From assembly GCA_902580945.1 (NCBI GenBank), contig CACHML010000011.1:1-43479 (forward strand): a stretch of 43,479 bases of DNA, read 5' to 3'. The notes below the pieces were generated by a model, which had not been told where the DNA came from, did not search any database, and saw only the letters and a program-made list of their open reading frames with translations. The stretch's first letter is position 1; every line of letters starts with the position of its first letter. Source of the DNA: an uncultured Pelagibacteraceae bacterium. Lineage in GTDB: Bacteria; Pseudomonadota; Alphaproteobacteria; Pelagibacterales; Pelagibacteraceae. Shown here piece by piece: positions 17,717 to 28,500 of this stretch. A program made the translations under genes and the position numbers.

Positions 17717-18247
17717 TTATTGAATAATTTTAATACCCAATAACTCTTCTGAAGTTAAATTTGACAACAAAAATACTATATTTTTGCAAAGTTTAGGGTG
17801 AAACCAATCTTTATTTATTTCAAATAAAGGAAGTAATACAAAATTCCTGCTGTGCATCCTTTCATGGGGTATATTGATTTCGTTATTTCCAATTTTTTTT
17901 TGGATTATTCGACCATTGAAATCAATAATGTCAATATCACAAACTCTTGGAAAATTTCTTTTTGATTTAACTCTTCCAACCCTACTTTCAATATTTTTGA
18001 TTTTTAAAAATAATTTTTTTAAATTAAGGCTTGTTTCAATAAATATAACAAAATTTATGAATTCTGGAAATTTTTTATTTGGCCATGATTTTGATCTATA
18101 TAGCTTTGATTTCCTTTTTATTACAACATTTTCTTTATTTAATAATTTTAGGGCTTTATTTAAGTTTTTTTTTCTATCTCCTAAATTAGAACCAAAGGCT
18201 AAATAAACGGAATTAACTTGATTTTCTAATGTATCTTGCTTTTTCAC
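17717..18247 (-). CDS. folK: 2-amino-4-hydroxy-6-hydroxymethyldihydropteridine pyrophosphokinase
   Basis: HPPK transfers pyrophosphate from ATP to 6-hydroxymethyl-dihydropterin in folate synthesis. Motifs: [16 protein letters not shown] at the start, [30 protein letters not shown], the catalytic [12 protein letters not shown], and [16 protein letters not shown]. The frame is open back to an ATG at 18307, but that start would lie 95 bases inside smpB. The family core begins at about codon 33 of that frame. A GTG at 18247, used here, gives 176 residues and a 35-base overlap with smpB; no in-frame ATG lies closer to the core. The gene occupies the place where rpoZ usually sits between smpB and spoT. 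Confidence 0.88.
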   Translation of the reverse strand: MKKQDTLENQVNSVYLAFGSNLGDRKKNLNKALKLLNKENVVIKRKSKLYRSKSWPNKKFPEFINFVIFIETSLNLKKLFLKIKNIESRVGRVKSKRNFPRVCDIDIIDFNGRIIQKKIGNNEINIPHERMHSRNFVLLPLFEINKDWFHPKLCKNIVFLLSNLTSEELLGIKIIQ

Positions 18248-18683
18248 GGTTCCAATCTCTATTTTTTTTTGTAAGTCTTTTATCAAATTGTTTTTTTCCT
18301 TTAGCAACCGCTATTTCAAGTTTAGCTTTACCTTTTCTAAAATACATTTTAGTTGGTATGACAGTTAATCCGTCTTCATGAATTCTACCAATTATTTTAT
18401 TTATTTCTCGTTTATTAAGTAAAAGTTTTCTTTCAGAGTAAGGATTGTGGTTTGAATAACTCGCTTGCTTGTAGATAGGTATATGTGAGTTAATCAGAAA
18501 TATTTCTCCCTCTTTATCAACAGCGTAAGAGTCTGCAATATTTATTTTTCCAGCTCTTAATGACTTTATTTCAGATCCTTTTAATACTATTCCTGCCTCA
18601 AATACTTCCTTAAAAAAAAAATTAAAAGATGCTTTTCTATTAATTGTAATAATTTTAAAACCGGTATTGGTTTTATTGCTCAT
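18213..18683 (-). CDS. smpB: SsrA-binding protein SmpB
   Basis: 156 residues, normal. SmpB binds tmRNA and delivers it to stalled ribosomes for trans-translation. Motifs: [15 protein letters not shown], the beta-barrel segment [46 protein letters not shown], and the C-terminal tail [17 protein letters not shown], where the basic residues and tryptophan enter the decoding centre. It overlaps dapA by 11 bases and folK by 35, in the dapA-smpB order common in alphaproteobacteria. The tmRNA gene itself is not in this window. Confidence 0.97.
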   Translation of the reverse strand: MSNKTNTGFKIITINRKASFNFFFKEVFEAGIVLKGSEIKSLRAGKINIADSYAVDKEGEIFLINSHIPIYKQASYSNHNPYSERKLLLNKREINKIIGRIHEDGLTVIPTKMYFRKGKAKLEIAVAKGKKQFDKRLTKKNRDWNREKARYIRKSS

Positions 18684-19563
18684 TAATTAATTTAGCTGAT
18701 AAAAGAGCTTTTTTGACTTCATTTTTAGTTTTATCTAAAACTGTTACTAATGGTAATCTAACATTATCATCACAGAGACCAATAAGTTTGGCTGCATATT
18801 TTACTGGGGATGGGTTGCTTTCGATAAACAATGATTTATGAACAGGTTGAAGTATTTTATCGATTTCTTCTGCTTTTTTTAATTCATCATTATTATTAGA
18901 TTTAGAAAGTTTTTGCATGTCTGAACACATCTTTGGAGCAATATTAGCAGTGACTGAAATACATCCTACGCCACCTCTTTTGTTATATTCAAAAGCTAGC
19001 CCATCCTCACCTGTTAATTGAATAAATTCATTTCCAATTTTTTTAAAAGTCTCATCAACTCTATTTAAATCTCCAGTGGCGTCTTTCACCCCAACAATGT
19101 TCTTAAGTTCAAATAGTCTAGCCATTGTGTCTACCGACATATCGATCACAGATCTTCCTGGAATATTATAAATTATTATAGGTATCCCACAGCTGTCATT
19201 AATAGCTTTATAATGGGCATATAAGCCCTCCTGAGTAGGTTTATTGTAATATGGAGTAACTATCAATGCACCATCGGCTCCTGCTTTTTCCGCATGCTTT
19301 GTTAGTGAAATTGCTTCAACAGTTGAGTTTGACCCTGTGCCAGCTATAACAGGTATTTTTCCTTTTGCTTCTCTTATACAAAGCTCAATTACTTTTTCAT
19401 GTTCACCATGTGATAAAGTTGGAGATTCGCCTGTTGTACCAGCTGGGACAAGTCCATTTGTGCCATTTTCTAAATGAAAATTAATAATTTTAATGTAAGT
19501 TTCCTCGTCAAGACTATCGCCTTTAAAAGGTGTTACTAAAGCCACATTTGAACCTTTAAACAT
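18673..19563 (-). CDS. dapA: 4-hydroxy-tetrahydrodipicolinate synthase
   Basis: 296 residues. DapA condenses pyruvate with aspartate semialdehyde, committing carbon to diaminopimelate and lysine. Active-site residues are visible: [10 protein letters not shown] near 42-51, Y132 and R137 in [10 protein letters not shown], and the Schiff-base lysine K160 in GVKDATGD. The gene starts 27 bases from the divergent slt gene; that short gap is all the room available for two promoters. It overlaps smpB by 11 bases. Diaminopimelate is also a peptidoglycan component, which fits the murein enzyme next door. Confidence 0.98.
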   Translation of the reverse strand: MFKGSNVALVTPFKGDSLDEETYIKIINFHLENGTNGLVPAGTTGESPTLSHGEHEKVIELCIREAKGKIPVIAGTGSNSTVEAISLTKHAEKAGADGALIVTPYYNKPTQEGLYAHYKAINDSCGIPIIIYNIPGRSVIDMSVDTMARLFELKNIVGVKDATGDLNRVDETFKKIGNEFIQLTGEDGLAFEYNKRGGVGCISVTANIAPKMCSDMQKLSKSNNNDELKKAEEIDKILQPVHKSLFIESNPSPVKYAAKLIGLCDDNVRLPLVTVLDKTKNEVKKALLSAKLINEQ

Positions 19564-19590
19564 AAATATTTATATCATAAGTTGTTAGAA

Positions 19591-21778
19591 ATGATTTTTA
19601 GAAAATCTAAATTCCTATTTACAATTATATTTTTTTTGAGCTTTTTTCAATCATCATATTCAAATGAATTAATAATACCAAAAAAAAAACCTTTTTTTAA
19701 AAACAAGTTAATAATTCCTCCTTTAAAACCTGGCACTGATATTGAAAAACAAAGCTTAAAAAATGATAAAGATCTTCCTAAAGAGATATTTGGAATTTTA
19801 TTACCACCAAAAAAACCACTTCTTGTAAAAAAACAGTCATTAAGAACGGCAAAGAAAACAACATACTATAGTGAAAGAGACTTTGAATATGCAAAACAAG
19901 CAATTAGATTTATGGAAAAGTCTAATTGGAAAGATGCTAAAATTGTTGCAAAAAAAGCTAGAGCCAAGTCGATTTACGATTTTATTGAATGGCGACATTT
20001 GTTAACATCAGGAAATAAAGCAACATTTTCTGAATATAAGAGATTTATTGAGAGAGTTAAAGATTATCCAAGATTTGATAGAATCAAATATCTAGCTGAA
20101 CATAAGATCAATTTAAATAATCAATCACCTGCGGAAATAATCAATTGGTTTACAAAAAATGAACCTTTAAGTGGATATGGAAAAATGATGTTAGGTGAAA
20201 GTTTGATAAAAATTGGCAGATCGGGAGAAGGTATTAAACTAGTCAAAGAAGGTTTTGTAAATGCTGACCTAAATACAAATAATCTAAAATATTTTAGAAA
20301 GAAATTTAAAAATATTTTAGATACATCAGATTATATTAAACGAGCAGATTATTATGCTTGGGAAGGTAAACATTGGGATCTTAAAAGAATAATTAGATAT
20401 TTACCAAAGGATTATCAATTACTTTATACAGCTAGACAAATACTAATAAGTAGAGGTTATGGTGTTGATGAGGCAATAAAAAAAGTGCCACAAAAATTAA
20501 AAAATGACTCTGGCTTAAAATATGACAGATTAAAATGGAGAAGAAAAAAAGGTCGTGTAGATAGCTCATTAGAAATATTAAATGATATTCAAAATACAAA
20601 AGAATATTTAGTTAGACCCGATAAATGGTGGAAAGAAAGATCTATAATTGGAAGATCTTTATTATATAAAAAAAAATATAAAACTGCTTATAAAATAGTT
20701 TCAAAACATGCAATGACAGAGGGCCCTGAATTTGCAGAAGCTGAATGGATGAGTGGCTGGATAGCACTAAGTTTTTTAAAAAAACCAGAGCTTGCAGAAA
20801 ATCATTTTAAAAATTTTTATTATAATGTTACCTACCCCATAAGTCTATCACGAGGTGCCTACTGGTTGGGGAGAACTTATGAAACAATTGGTGACAAACA
20901 AAATTCTAACAAATGGTATTTTGAAGGATCAAAGTATCTTACGACTTATTATGGTCAACTTTCACATATGAAAGTTAAACCTCAAAAAAAATTTGAACTC
21001 GATAAGTTAATGTTTGTTGATGATAGTTATGAGAAAGAATTTTATTTAAAAAAAACTTGTAGCAATTGTAGATCTACTTGATTATTTAAATAAAGACAAA
21101 TATACAAAACATATATTAAGACATTTAGCTAATGATAATATAGAAAAAGGAAGTGAGGTTTTAGCTGCAAAACTAGCATCTGATATCTCGCGTTTTGATT
21201 TTGCAATACAGGTTTCTAAGATAGCATCATATCAAAAAAGATTTCATAACCAATTTAATTACCCAATTATGAGTGTACCAAAATTTGTTGGAGGTAGAAA
21301 AATTCCAGATCCAGCTTTAATATTATCTATTATTAGACAGGAGAGTGAATTTGATACTTCTGCAAGAAGTAGAGTTGGTGCTCAAGGATTAATGCAGCTT
21401 ATGCCATACACTGCTAAAACAGTTTCTAAACAAGCTAAACTAGCTTACTCAAAATCAAAATTAACAACTGACCCTGAATACAATATAAATTTAGGATCTC
21501 ATTATATTGCAGGATTGATAAATCAATATAAAGGTTCGTACCCTTTTGCAACGGCTGCATACAATGCTGGTCCTAAAAGGGTAAAGTATTGGAAAAAAAT
21601 TAATAAAGATCCTCAAAAAAAACAAATAGATTACGTAGATTGGATTGAGCTAATTAAATTTAAAGAAACTAGAAATTACGTCCAGAGAGTTTTAGAAAAT
21701 TATAATGTATATAGATATATTTTATCACAAAGGCCCATATACTTAGCAAATTTTTTTGAAAACAAAAATTTATATTAA
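19591..21778 (+). pseudogene. slt: Soluble lytic murein transglycosylase (Slt type), frameshifted at an A8 tract
   Basis: Two frames together encode one Slt-like protein of about 728 residues. Frame one (ATG 19591; a TTG at 19582 is also possible) has a signal peptide (FLFTIIFFLSFFQSSYS) and a helical superhelix, and stops at 21079-21081. Frame two is closed upstream by TAA at 21047-21049 and holds the catalytic domain: ILSIIRQESEFD with the catalytic glutamate, GAQGLMQLMPYTA, AAYNAGPKRVKYW. The break must therefore fall between about 21050 and 21081. An A8 run lies at 21048-21055, and removing one A joins the frames through LVAIVDLLDYL. It may be an assembly error, a true mutation, or a site rescued by slippage. 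Periplasmic cleavage of peptidoglycan is the family role. Confidence 0.85.
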
Positions 21779-21786
21779 ATAATTTA

Positions 21787-21877
21787 TGGCGGAAGAGAAG
21801 GGATTCGAACCCTTGGAAGGATTGCTCCTTCGGCAATTTAGCAAACTGCTGGTTTAAGCCAACTCACCCACTCTTCC
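21787..21877 (-). tRNA. tRNA-Ser (GCU anticodon)
   Basis: Read on the minus strand, this folds as a class II tRNA. The acceptor stem is GGAAGAG/CTCTTCC with discriminator G and an encoded CCA. The anticodon stem is GCAGT/ATTGC around the loop TTGCTAA, giving anticodon GCT (codons AGC and AGU). The long variable arm has a CGAAGGAGCAATCCTTCC hairpin, and the T arm is AAGGG-TTCGAAT-CCCTT. The long variable arm and anticodon identify serine. It sits between slt and a large AT-rich membrane-protein gene. Confidence 0.97.
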
Positions 21878-21887
21878 TACTAATAAT

Positions 21888-21916
21888 ATTTTATAAGACT
21901 TATTAGAATATATCAA
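21888..21916 (-). promoter_or_regulatory. Probable promoter of tRNA-Ser
   Basis: Reading on the minus strand, TTGATA (21916-21911) is followed after 17 bases by TAAAAT (21893-21888). The predicted transcription start falls four to six bases before the mature tRNA 5' end at 21877. Spacing and position are right for a sigma-70-type promoter, but AT-richness lowers the weight of the match. Confidence 0.45.
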
Positions 21917-21934
21917 TCACCAAATTATTCTAAT
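21902..21934. repeat. Inverted repeat across the end of the GT-C-like gene
   Basis: Nine-base arms, ATTAGAATA at 21902-21910 and TATTCTAAT at 21926-21934, pair perfectly around a 15-base loop. The right arm overlaps the stop codon of the membrane-protein gene. No T-run follows on the minus strand, so it is not a textbook terminator. The loop holds the possible tRNA-Ser -35 box. Confidence 0.4.
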
Positions 21935-23921
21935 TAGATTTTTTTACCAAAAAATTTTTCTTGATTAAAGGATAGTATATTTCACTAAACATATAAATAA
22001 AAACAACAAATGATAAAAACCATGCACCCATTGAGTATCTAGGATCACCCTTAAAAAATAAAAATGAACTATGCATTATGATCAAAGATATAGATAATAT
22101 TTTAAATTTGGAATGAATTTTAAAAAAAAATACCACAAATAAATTTATAAGGATAATTGCAAACCATACTTCATATATTTTGATATAGTGACTGAAATGT
22201 TTAATAACCTTATTATAATTTAAATCATTTTGATTTATAGATAAAATGTTCGAAAAAAATTCAAAATAGTCTTGTAAATTTATTTGAAGATTATTTTCTA
22301 GACTAGTGTTCTTTACTAATAAAACAAATTCATTTGAATAAACATAATTATGAATGGGTATCAAAAAGATTAAAGACGTACCAGAAATTAAAAAGAATAT
22401 TTTTTTATAAACTTCATCTATTAAGTTTCTATTAAAAATCAGATAAAATATATATCCAGTAATTAAAGGATAAATTAACGCAATATAATTAGGTCTTATA
22501 CCAATAACCAAGAATGAAAGAACACCAATCATAAAAAATTTATATTTATAATCATCATTTTTGAAATAAAGAAATGAAAGTAAAATTAAGAAAAAATAAC
22601 ATATACCTTCACCGTATCCATCAACAGTGAAATTAATATAATTTATCATAGTAAAACCTAAGGACTCAAAAATTGGAAAAAAAATAAATACTATAACGAA
22701 ATATTTAGATGTTTTTTTATTAAGAAATAAATTTAGAAATTTAAAGATTAATATTGGAAAAAATGAAATTATGAAAATACTACCTAATACAGTATCACCA
22801 AATAAAAAAAATAATGACGTATTAATATATCTGGTTAAAGGCATAAAATAAAATACATCTGCAGCACCTTTAAATCCCTCATAAAAATTTCCTAAAACAA
22901 AATGATTTGCCATTATCCTGGCATAACCATAATGAATTAAACCATCATTAAGTCTTGCAAAATAAAAAGTTTCAGAAAAACCTGAAATAGCATTTGGACT
23001 AAATTTTAAATACAAAAATAAAACTATAAAAAAGGAAATTGATGTAATGAAATAAAATAATTTAATTTTATAAATTGTTAAAGTAATTATTAATAATAAT
23101 AAAATTGTTAACGTATAAAAAAATAAATAATTATTATTATGAAAAAAATTTGCTTTTATATTAAGTTGAAGATCTCTTTCGTAATCAAATAAATAATAAT
23201 CTGTTTTATAATTAATAACTATACATTTATTTTTTTTGTTATCATGAAAAATAAAATTATTATTAGCTTTATAATACAAATTACCGTTAAAACATAAAGT
23301 TGATTGATCAAATTGCTTTAAAAAATTAATCTTAAATAGAACAGGAAAAATTACATTATTTTTATAACTTGTCTTATTATAGTTAACAATATTTAAATTT
23401 ATTTCATTGAGCGCAGAAGGTCCTAAATCCCAAAAATTAATATTTTTTTTTATCATTATATATTTACCCTCATCTACATCAGTCCAAATATTTTCTGCCT
23501 GAAAAGCATATTTATTATAAAGTGTTGAAAATTTATTTGATCCTGGTTGAGGAACATCTTTTAATGAATTATCCCTAGATACAATTTTTTTAAGTTTAAA
23601 TTTTAACTTTGTTTCTAGTTCTTTAGGAAAGTTGCCTTTTATATAATCATTGTTATTACTAACATAAGAAGGTAAAACAATATGATTTACTATAAGATAA
23701 TTTTTTGAAAATAAATTTTGTGAGATAAAAATTATAATAAAAAAAATAACAAAAATACTACTATTTTTAACAGTATTTTTTTTTATTTCTGAAAAAAAAA
23801 TTATACTTGAGCTTAAGCATAATAAAATTAACTTTTCCCACGTGTTAAAGGGTGGCTGTATGATTAAAATAACCAACAAAAATGTTGAAAGTCTAATCAT
23901 ATATTTATTTGTTATGAGCAT
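21930..23921 (-). CDS. Polytopic membrane protein, GT-C glycosyltransferase-like
   Basis: 663 residues with about three N-terminal membrane helices (about 10-75), a soluble stretch of some 190 residues, then roughly ten more helices. The soluble part has no family I recognise. After it, ARLNDGLIHYGYARIMA and FYFMPLTRYI resemble the first loop of GT-C enzymes (an acidic residue, then Y.P.), and GIRPNYIALIYPL resembles their later helix loop. A lipid-linked sugar transferase of the inner membrane is therefore likely but unproven. The gene is far more AT-rich than its neighbours: only 5 of 60 bases at 23041-23100 are G or C. It lies between tRNA-Ser and the sox operon, which suggests a later insertion. 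An alternative start is the Met eight codons in. Confidence 0.6.
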   Translation of the reverse strand: MLITNKYMIRLSTFLLVILIIQPPFNTWEKLILLCLSSSIIFFSEIKKNTVKNSSIFVIFFIIIFISQNLFSKNYLIVNHIVLPSYVSNNNDYIKGNFPKELETKLKFKLKKIVSRDNSLKDVPQPGSNKFSTLYNKYAFQAENIWTDVDEGKYIMIKKNINFWDLGPSALNEINLNIVNYNKTSYKNNVIFPVLFKINFLKQFDQSTLCFNGNLYYKANNNFIFHDNKKNKCIVINYKTDYYLFDYERDLQLNIKANFFHNNNYLFFYTLTILLLLIITLTIYKIKLFYFITSISFFIVLFLYLKFSPNAISGFSETFYFARLNDGLIHYGYARIMANHFVLGNFYEGFKGAADVFYFMPLTRYINTSLFFLFGDTVLGSIFIISFFPILIFKFLNLFLNKKTSKYFVIVFIFFPIFESLGFTMINYINFTVDGYGEGICYFFLILLSFLYFKNDDYKYKFFMIGVLSFLVIGIRPNYIALIYPLITGYIFYLIFNRNLIDEVYKKIFFLISGTSLIFLIPIHNYVYSNEFVLLVKNTSLENNLQINLQDYFEFFSNILSINQNDLNYNKVIKHFSHYIKIYEVWFAIILINLFVVFFFKIHSKFKILSISLIIMHSSFLFFKGDPRYSMGAWFLSFVVFIYMFSEIYYPLIKKNFLVKKSN

Positions 23922-23996
23922 TATATAAATTGTTTTTGCGTAGTTGTTAATTTTAAGATTATTGATAATAATTATTTTATAAAGTAAACAATTAAA

Positions 23997-25250
23997 ATGA
24001 AAAATAAATATTCTATTCTTTCACTGGTAAAAAACGCTTTTTCACAGCATGAAAATTGGAAACAAGCTTGGGGAGATCCTGAGCCAAAAAAAGAATATGA
24101 AGCTATTATAATTGGTGGTGGTGGCCACGGTTTAGCAACAGCTTACTACCTAGCAAAAAAGCATAACATGAGAAATATTGCTGTGTTAGAAAAAGGCTGG
24201 ATTGGTGGAGGAAATACAGGAAGAAATACTACAATTATAAGATCAAATTATCTGTGGGATGCAAGTGCTGGACTATACGATCATGCATTAAAGATTTGGG
24301 AAAATTTATCTCAAGAATTAAATTATAATATAATGTTTAGTCAAAGAGGAGTTATGAATTTAGCCCATAACCTACAAGATGTAAGGGATTTAAAAAGAAG
24401 AACTCACGCAAACAGACTTAATGGTATTGATGCTGTGTGGTTAAATACAGATCAAGTAAAAGAATTTTGTCCAATAATAAATACTTCTCCAGACATAAGA
24501 TACCCTGTTCTAGGTGGAACATTACAAAGAAGAGCGGGAACTGCTAGACATGATGCTGTTGCTTGGGGTTATGCAAGAGGTGCAGATGAAATGGGAGTTG
24601 ATATAATTCAAAATTGTGAAGTTGAAGGTATAAAAAGAAATGGAGATCAGGTTGAAGGCGTTGAAACATCAAAAGGATTTATTAAAACAAAAAAAATTGG
24701 TGTTGTTGCAGCAGGACACTCAAGTGTAATTGCTAACATGGCAGGATTAAAATTACCACTTGAAAGTAAACCTTTACAGGCATTAGTTTCAGAACCAGTC
24801 AAACCAATAATTGATACTGTGGTAATGTCGAACGCTGTACATGCATATGTTAGTCAGTCTGACAAAGGTGAACTAGTAATTGGCGCTGGTACGGACGCTT
24901 ATGTTTCTTATACACAAAGAGGTAGTCACGATGTTGTCGAAGGAACATTAAAAGCAATATTGGAGCTGTACCCTATTTTTAGTCGAATGAAAATGTTGAG
25001 ACAATGGGGTGGAATTGTTGATATATGTCCTGATGCAAGTCCAATAATTAGTAAAACAAATATAAAAGGACTCTATTTTAATTGTGGTTGGGGCACTGGA
25101 GGTTTTAAAGCAACACCTGGATCAGGGGATTTATTTGCACACACTATTGCCAATGATGAACCACATAAATTAAATGCTGCATTTAATTTGAACCGATTTG
25201 TAAGTGGAGATCTTGTTGATGAACATGGTGCAGCCGCTGTAGCACACTAA
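23997..25250 (+). CDS. soxB: Sarcosine oxidase, beta subunit
   Basis: 417 residues. This is the flavin-bearing subunit of heterotetrameric sarcosine oxidase, which demethylates sarcosine to glycine. An FAD-binding [14 protein letters not shown] motif lies at 40-53, followed by the acidic residue in IAVLEKG. The site of covalent FMN attachment is expected at H185 in [15 protein letters not shown]. The C-terminus has [16 protein letters not shown], the flavin- and substrate-side motif of this amine oxidase family. The ATG at 23997 follows a 75-base AT-rich spacer; no riboswitch-like structure was seen there. It overlaps soxD by one base. Confidence 0.97.
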   Translation: MKNKYSILSLVKNAFSQHENWKQAWGDPEPKKEYEAIIIGGGGHGLATAYYLAKKHNMRNIAVLEKGWIGGGNTGRNTTIIRSNYLWDASAGLYDHALKIWENLSQELNYNIMFSQRGVMNLAHNLQDVRDLKRRTHANRLNGIDAVWLNTDQVKEFCPIINTSPDIRYPVLGGTLQRRAGTARHDAVAWGYARGADEMGVDIIQNCEVEGIKRNGDQVEGVETSKGFIKTKKIGVVAAGHSSVIANMAGLKLPLESKPLQALVSEPVKPIIDTVVMSNAVHAYVSQSDKGELVIGAGTDAYVSYTQRGSHDVVEGTLKAILELYPIFSRMKMLRQWGGIVDICPDASPIISKTNIKGLYFNCGWGTGGFKATPGSGDLFAHTIANDEPHKLNAAFNLNRFVSGDLVDEHGAAAVAH

Positions 25251-25525
25251 TGTTTTTAATTAATTGTCCATATTGTGGTGAAAGAGACCAAAGTGAATTT
25301 TCATGTGGAGGTGAAGCTCACATAGTTAGGCCAAAACAACCAACTGAACTAAGTGATGATCAATGGGCAGAATATCTATTTATGAGAAAGAATATTAAAG
25401 GAATTCAGTTCGAAAGATGGAACCATGCTCATGGATGTAGAAAATGGTTTAATATGGTTAGAGACACATCAAACGACAAAATACATGCAATTTATAAAAT
25501 GGGAGAAAAACCTCCGGTAGAATAA
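25250..25525 (+). CDS. soxD: Sarcosine oxidase, delta subunit
   Basis: 91 residues, the normal size. SoxD is the small zinc-binding subunit that stabilises the heterotetramer. The zinc knuckle CPYCGERDQSEFSCGGEAHI is at residues 6-25, and a second cluster, HAHGCRKWFN, at about 62-71 supplies the other ligands. The one-base overlap with soxB and zero gap to soxA show the expected soxBDAG arrangement. Confidence 0.96.
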   Translation: MFLINCPYCGERDQSEFSCGGEAHIVRPKQPTELSDDQWAEYLFMRKNIKGIQFERWNHAHGCRKWFNMVRDTSNDKIHAIYKMGEKPPVE

Positions 25526-28500
25526 ATGACAAAATTCAGAGTTAATAAGACAAAATTTATAGATCAAACTAAAACAGTCTCATTTAATTTTGATGGAAAA
25601 TCTTATCACGGATTTGAAGGTGATACTTTAGCATCTGCCCTACTTGCGAATGGAGTTCATTTAGTTGGTAGAAGCTTTAAATATCACCGACCAAGAGGAA
25701 TAATGTCTTGTGGGTCAGAAGAGCCTAATGCAATATGCCAAATAAATGAAGATACAGATTTAACAGAACCTAATGTTAGAGCTACAGAGATTGAATTATA
25801 TGAAGGCTTAAATGCCTCAAGTCAAAATTGTTGGCCCAGTGTTAATTTTGATATAGGTGGAATTAATAATTTAATATCTCCATTTATACCTGCAGGTTTT
25901 TATTATAAGACTTTTATGTGGCCTAAAAGTTTCTGGAAAAAAATTTATGAACCGCTGATAAGATGGTCTGCAGGACTAGGGAAATCACCAACAAAACCCG
26001 ATCCTGAATTATATGACCATAAACATGTTCATTGTGATGTATTAATTATAGGTGGTGGTATTTCTGGAATTATAGCATCAAAAATTGCTGCTAAAAACAA
26101 TTTAAAAACAATATTGATTGAAGATAAAAATATTCTTGGTGGTTCAACAATATTTCAAAAGAATGAAAATTATAAAATTAATAATAAATATTCAAGCGAA
26201 TGGTTAAATGAGGAGATAGCTGAACTAAAAAAATTAGATAATTTAACAATCAAAACTAGAACAACCTTAGCAGCTTATCATAGTTATAATTACTTATTAG
26301 CAAAAGAAAATATTTCAGACCATATACCAGTGGATAAAAGAAATGGTGGCATCAGACAAAGATTGTGGAAAATTAGAGCTGATAAAGTAATAGTAGCAAC
26401 CGGTGCTATTGAAAGACCACTTGTATTTAATAATAATGACAGACCAGGAATAATGCTTTCTTACTCCGTAAAAAAATATTTAGACTTTTATGGTGTGTCT
26501 TGTGGATTTAATAATGTGATATTTACTAATAATGATAGTGCTTACGAAACAGCTGTTTCGTTTAAAGAAAAAGGAATATCTGTTGAAATAATAGATATAA
26601 GAAAAAATTCTAATTCCAAAATTGTTAAAAATGCTGAAAAACTTGGAGTCAAAATCTATTGGAACTCAACAATAGTTAACACTTTTGGTCATAGAAAAAT
26701 AAATTCTATTGAGATAAAGAATTTATCAGAAGATGGATCAAATGTTGTTGGAGATAAAAATAGAATTAATTGTGATTGCTTAGCACTAAGTGGTGGTTGG
26801 ACACCAATGGTTCACATGCATACACAATCTGGTGGAAAGTTAGATTTTAGAGAAATTGATCAAACTTTTATACCAAACGAAATTGACAAAAATCATATTA
26901 ATGTTGGTTCATGTAATGGTGACTTTGAACTTGAAGAAATAATTAATAATACAAATAAAAAGGTAAAGAATTTTTTGAAAGTCAGCGAAACTGAATTTGA
27001 CAAAACTTCTATACTGAACTCAAAAGAATTAGATAAAAGAAATATATGGCTACTACCAAGCTATATATCAGAGGGTAAATGTAAATCTTTTATTGACTTT
27101 CAAAATGATTCTACTGCAAAAGATATAAAACTTGCACTTAGAGAAGGTTTTAAGTCTATTGAACATGTAAAACGATACACGACAACTGGCATGGCAACTG
27201 ATCAAGGAAAACTATCAAACATGCATGCATTGGGAATTATTGCCGATACAGCTGGTGTAAAAATGGGTACATTAGGAACAACAACATTTAGACCACCGTT
27301 CACACCATTAACTTTTGGGTCAATAGTTGGAAGAAGTGTAGGTAAATTTTTTGATATAATAAGAAAAACGTCAATTCATGAATGGCATGTTAAAAATAAA
27401 GCTAAATTCGAAAATGTTGGACAATGGAAAAGACCTTGGTACTACCCTATTAATAACGAAGATCTTCATGATGCTGTTCAAAGAGAAAGTAAGGCAGCCA
27501 GAGATAGCGCAGGAATTTTAGATGCTTCTACACTTGGGAAAATAGATATTCAAGGAACAGACGCATCTGAATTTTTAAATAGAGTATACACAAATGCATG
27601 GTCAAAATTAGGAATTGGAAAATGTAGATATGGATTAATGTTAAATGAAGATGGTATGGTTTATGATGATGGTGTTACGACAAGATTAGGTGAAAATCAT
27701 TATTTAATGACTACAACAACTGGAGGAGCAGCAAATGTTCTTTCAAAACTTGAAGATTATTTACAAACAGAGTGGCCTGAGTTAGATGTTTACTTAACTT
27801 CAGTCACAGACCATTACTCGACAGCAAGTATATGTGGTCCAAACTCTAAAAAAATATTAAAAAAAATATTTCAAGATAAAGATTTTAGTGATGATGCTTT
27901 TCCACATATGTCTTATCAAAATGCCAAAATTGATGAGATTAATTGTAGAATAATGAGAATAAGTTTTACTGGTGAACTTAGCTATGAAATTAATATAGAG
28001 TCACAATATGGAAAATCGTTATGGGAGAAATGCATTGAAGCAGGAAAAGAATTTAAAATTACGCCTTACGGAACAGAAACAATGCATTTATTAAGAGCTG
28101 AAAAAGGTTTTATTATTGTTGGTCAAGATACAGATGGAACTATGACGCCAATTGACCTTCAAATGGACTGGATAGTTAGCAAAAAAAAATTCGATTTTAT
28201 TGGAAAAAGATCTCTTTATAGAAGTGATACTATTAGAGAAGATAGAAAACAACTTGTAGGATTACTTACAGATGATCCAAATGAAGTTTTAGAAGAAGGA
28301 GCCCAGATTGTTTCTGATATGAACAAGAAACCAATAGAAATGATTGGACATGTAACGTCAAGTTACTTTAGCCCAAATTTAAATAAATCAATTGCACTTG
28401 CTGTCGTAAAAAGTGGAAAAAAAATGAATGGCCAAAAACTTATTGTACCAATGGAAAATAAAAACATAAATGTAACAGTTTCTGACTCTGTTTTTCTAGA

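Noticed and set aside
23967..23976. Palindrome AATAATTATT upstream of soxB
   Set aside because: Short, pure A/T palindromes are expected by chance at this base composition; nothing else marks it as an operator.
23922..23996. Possible glycine riboswitch upstream of the sarcosine oxidase operon
   Set aside because: The spacer is only 75 bases, almost all A/T, and lacks the conserved GC-containing core and stems of glycine riboswitches.
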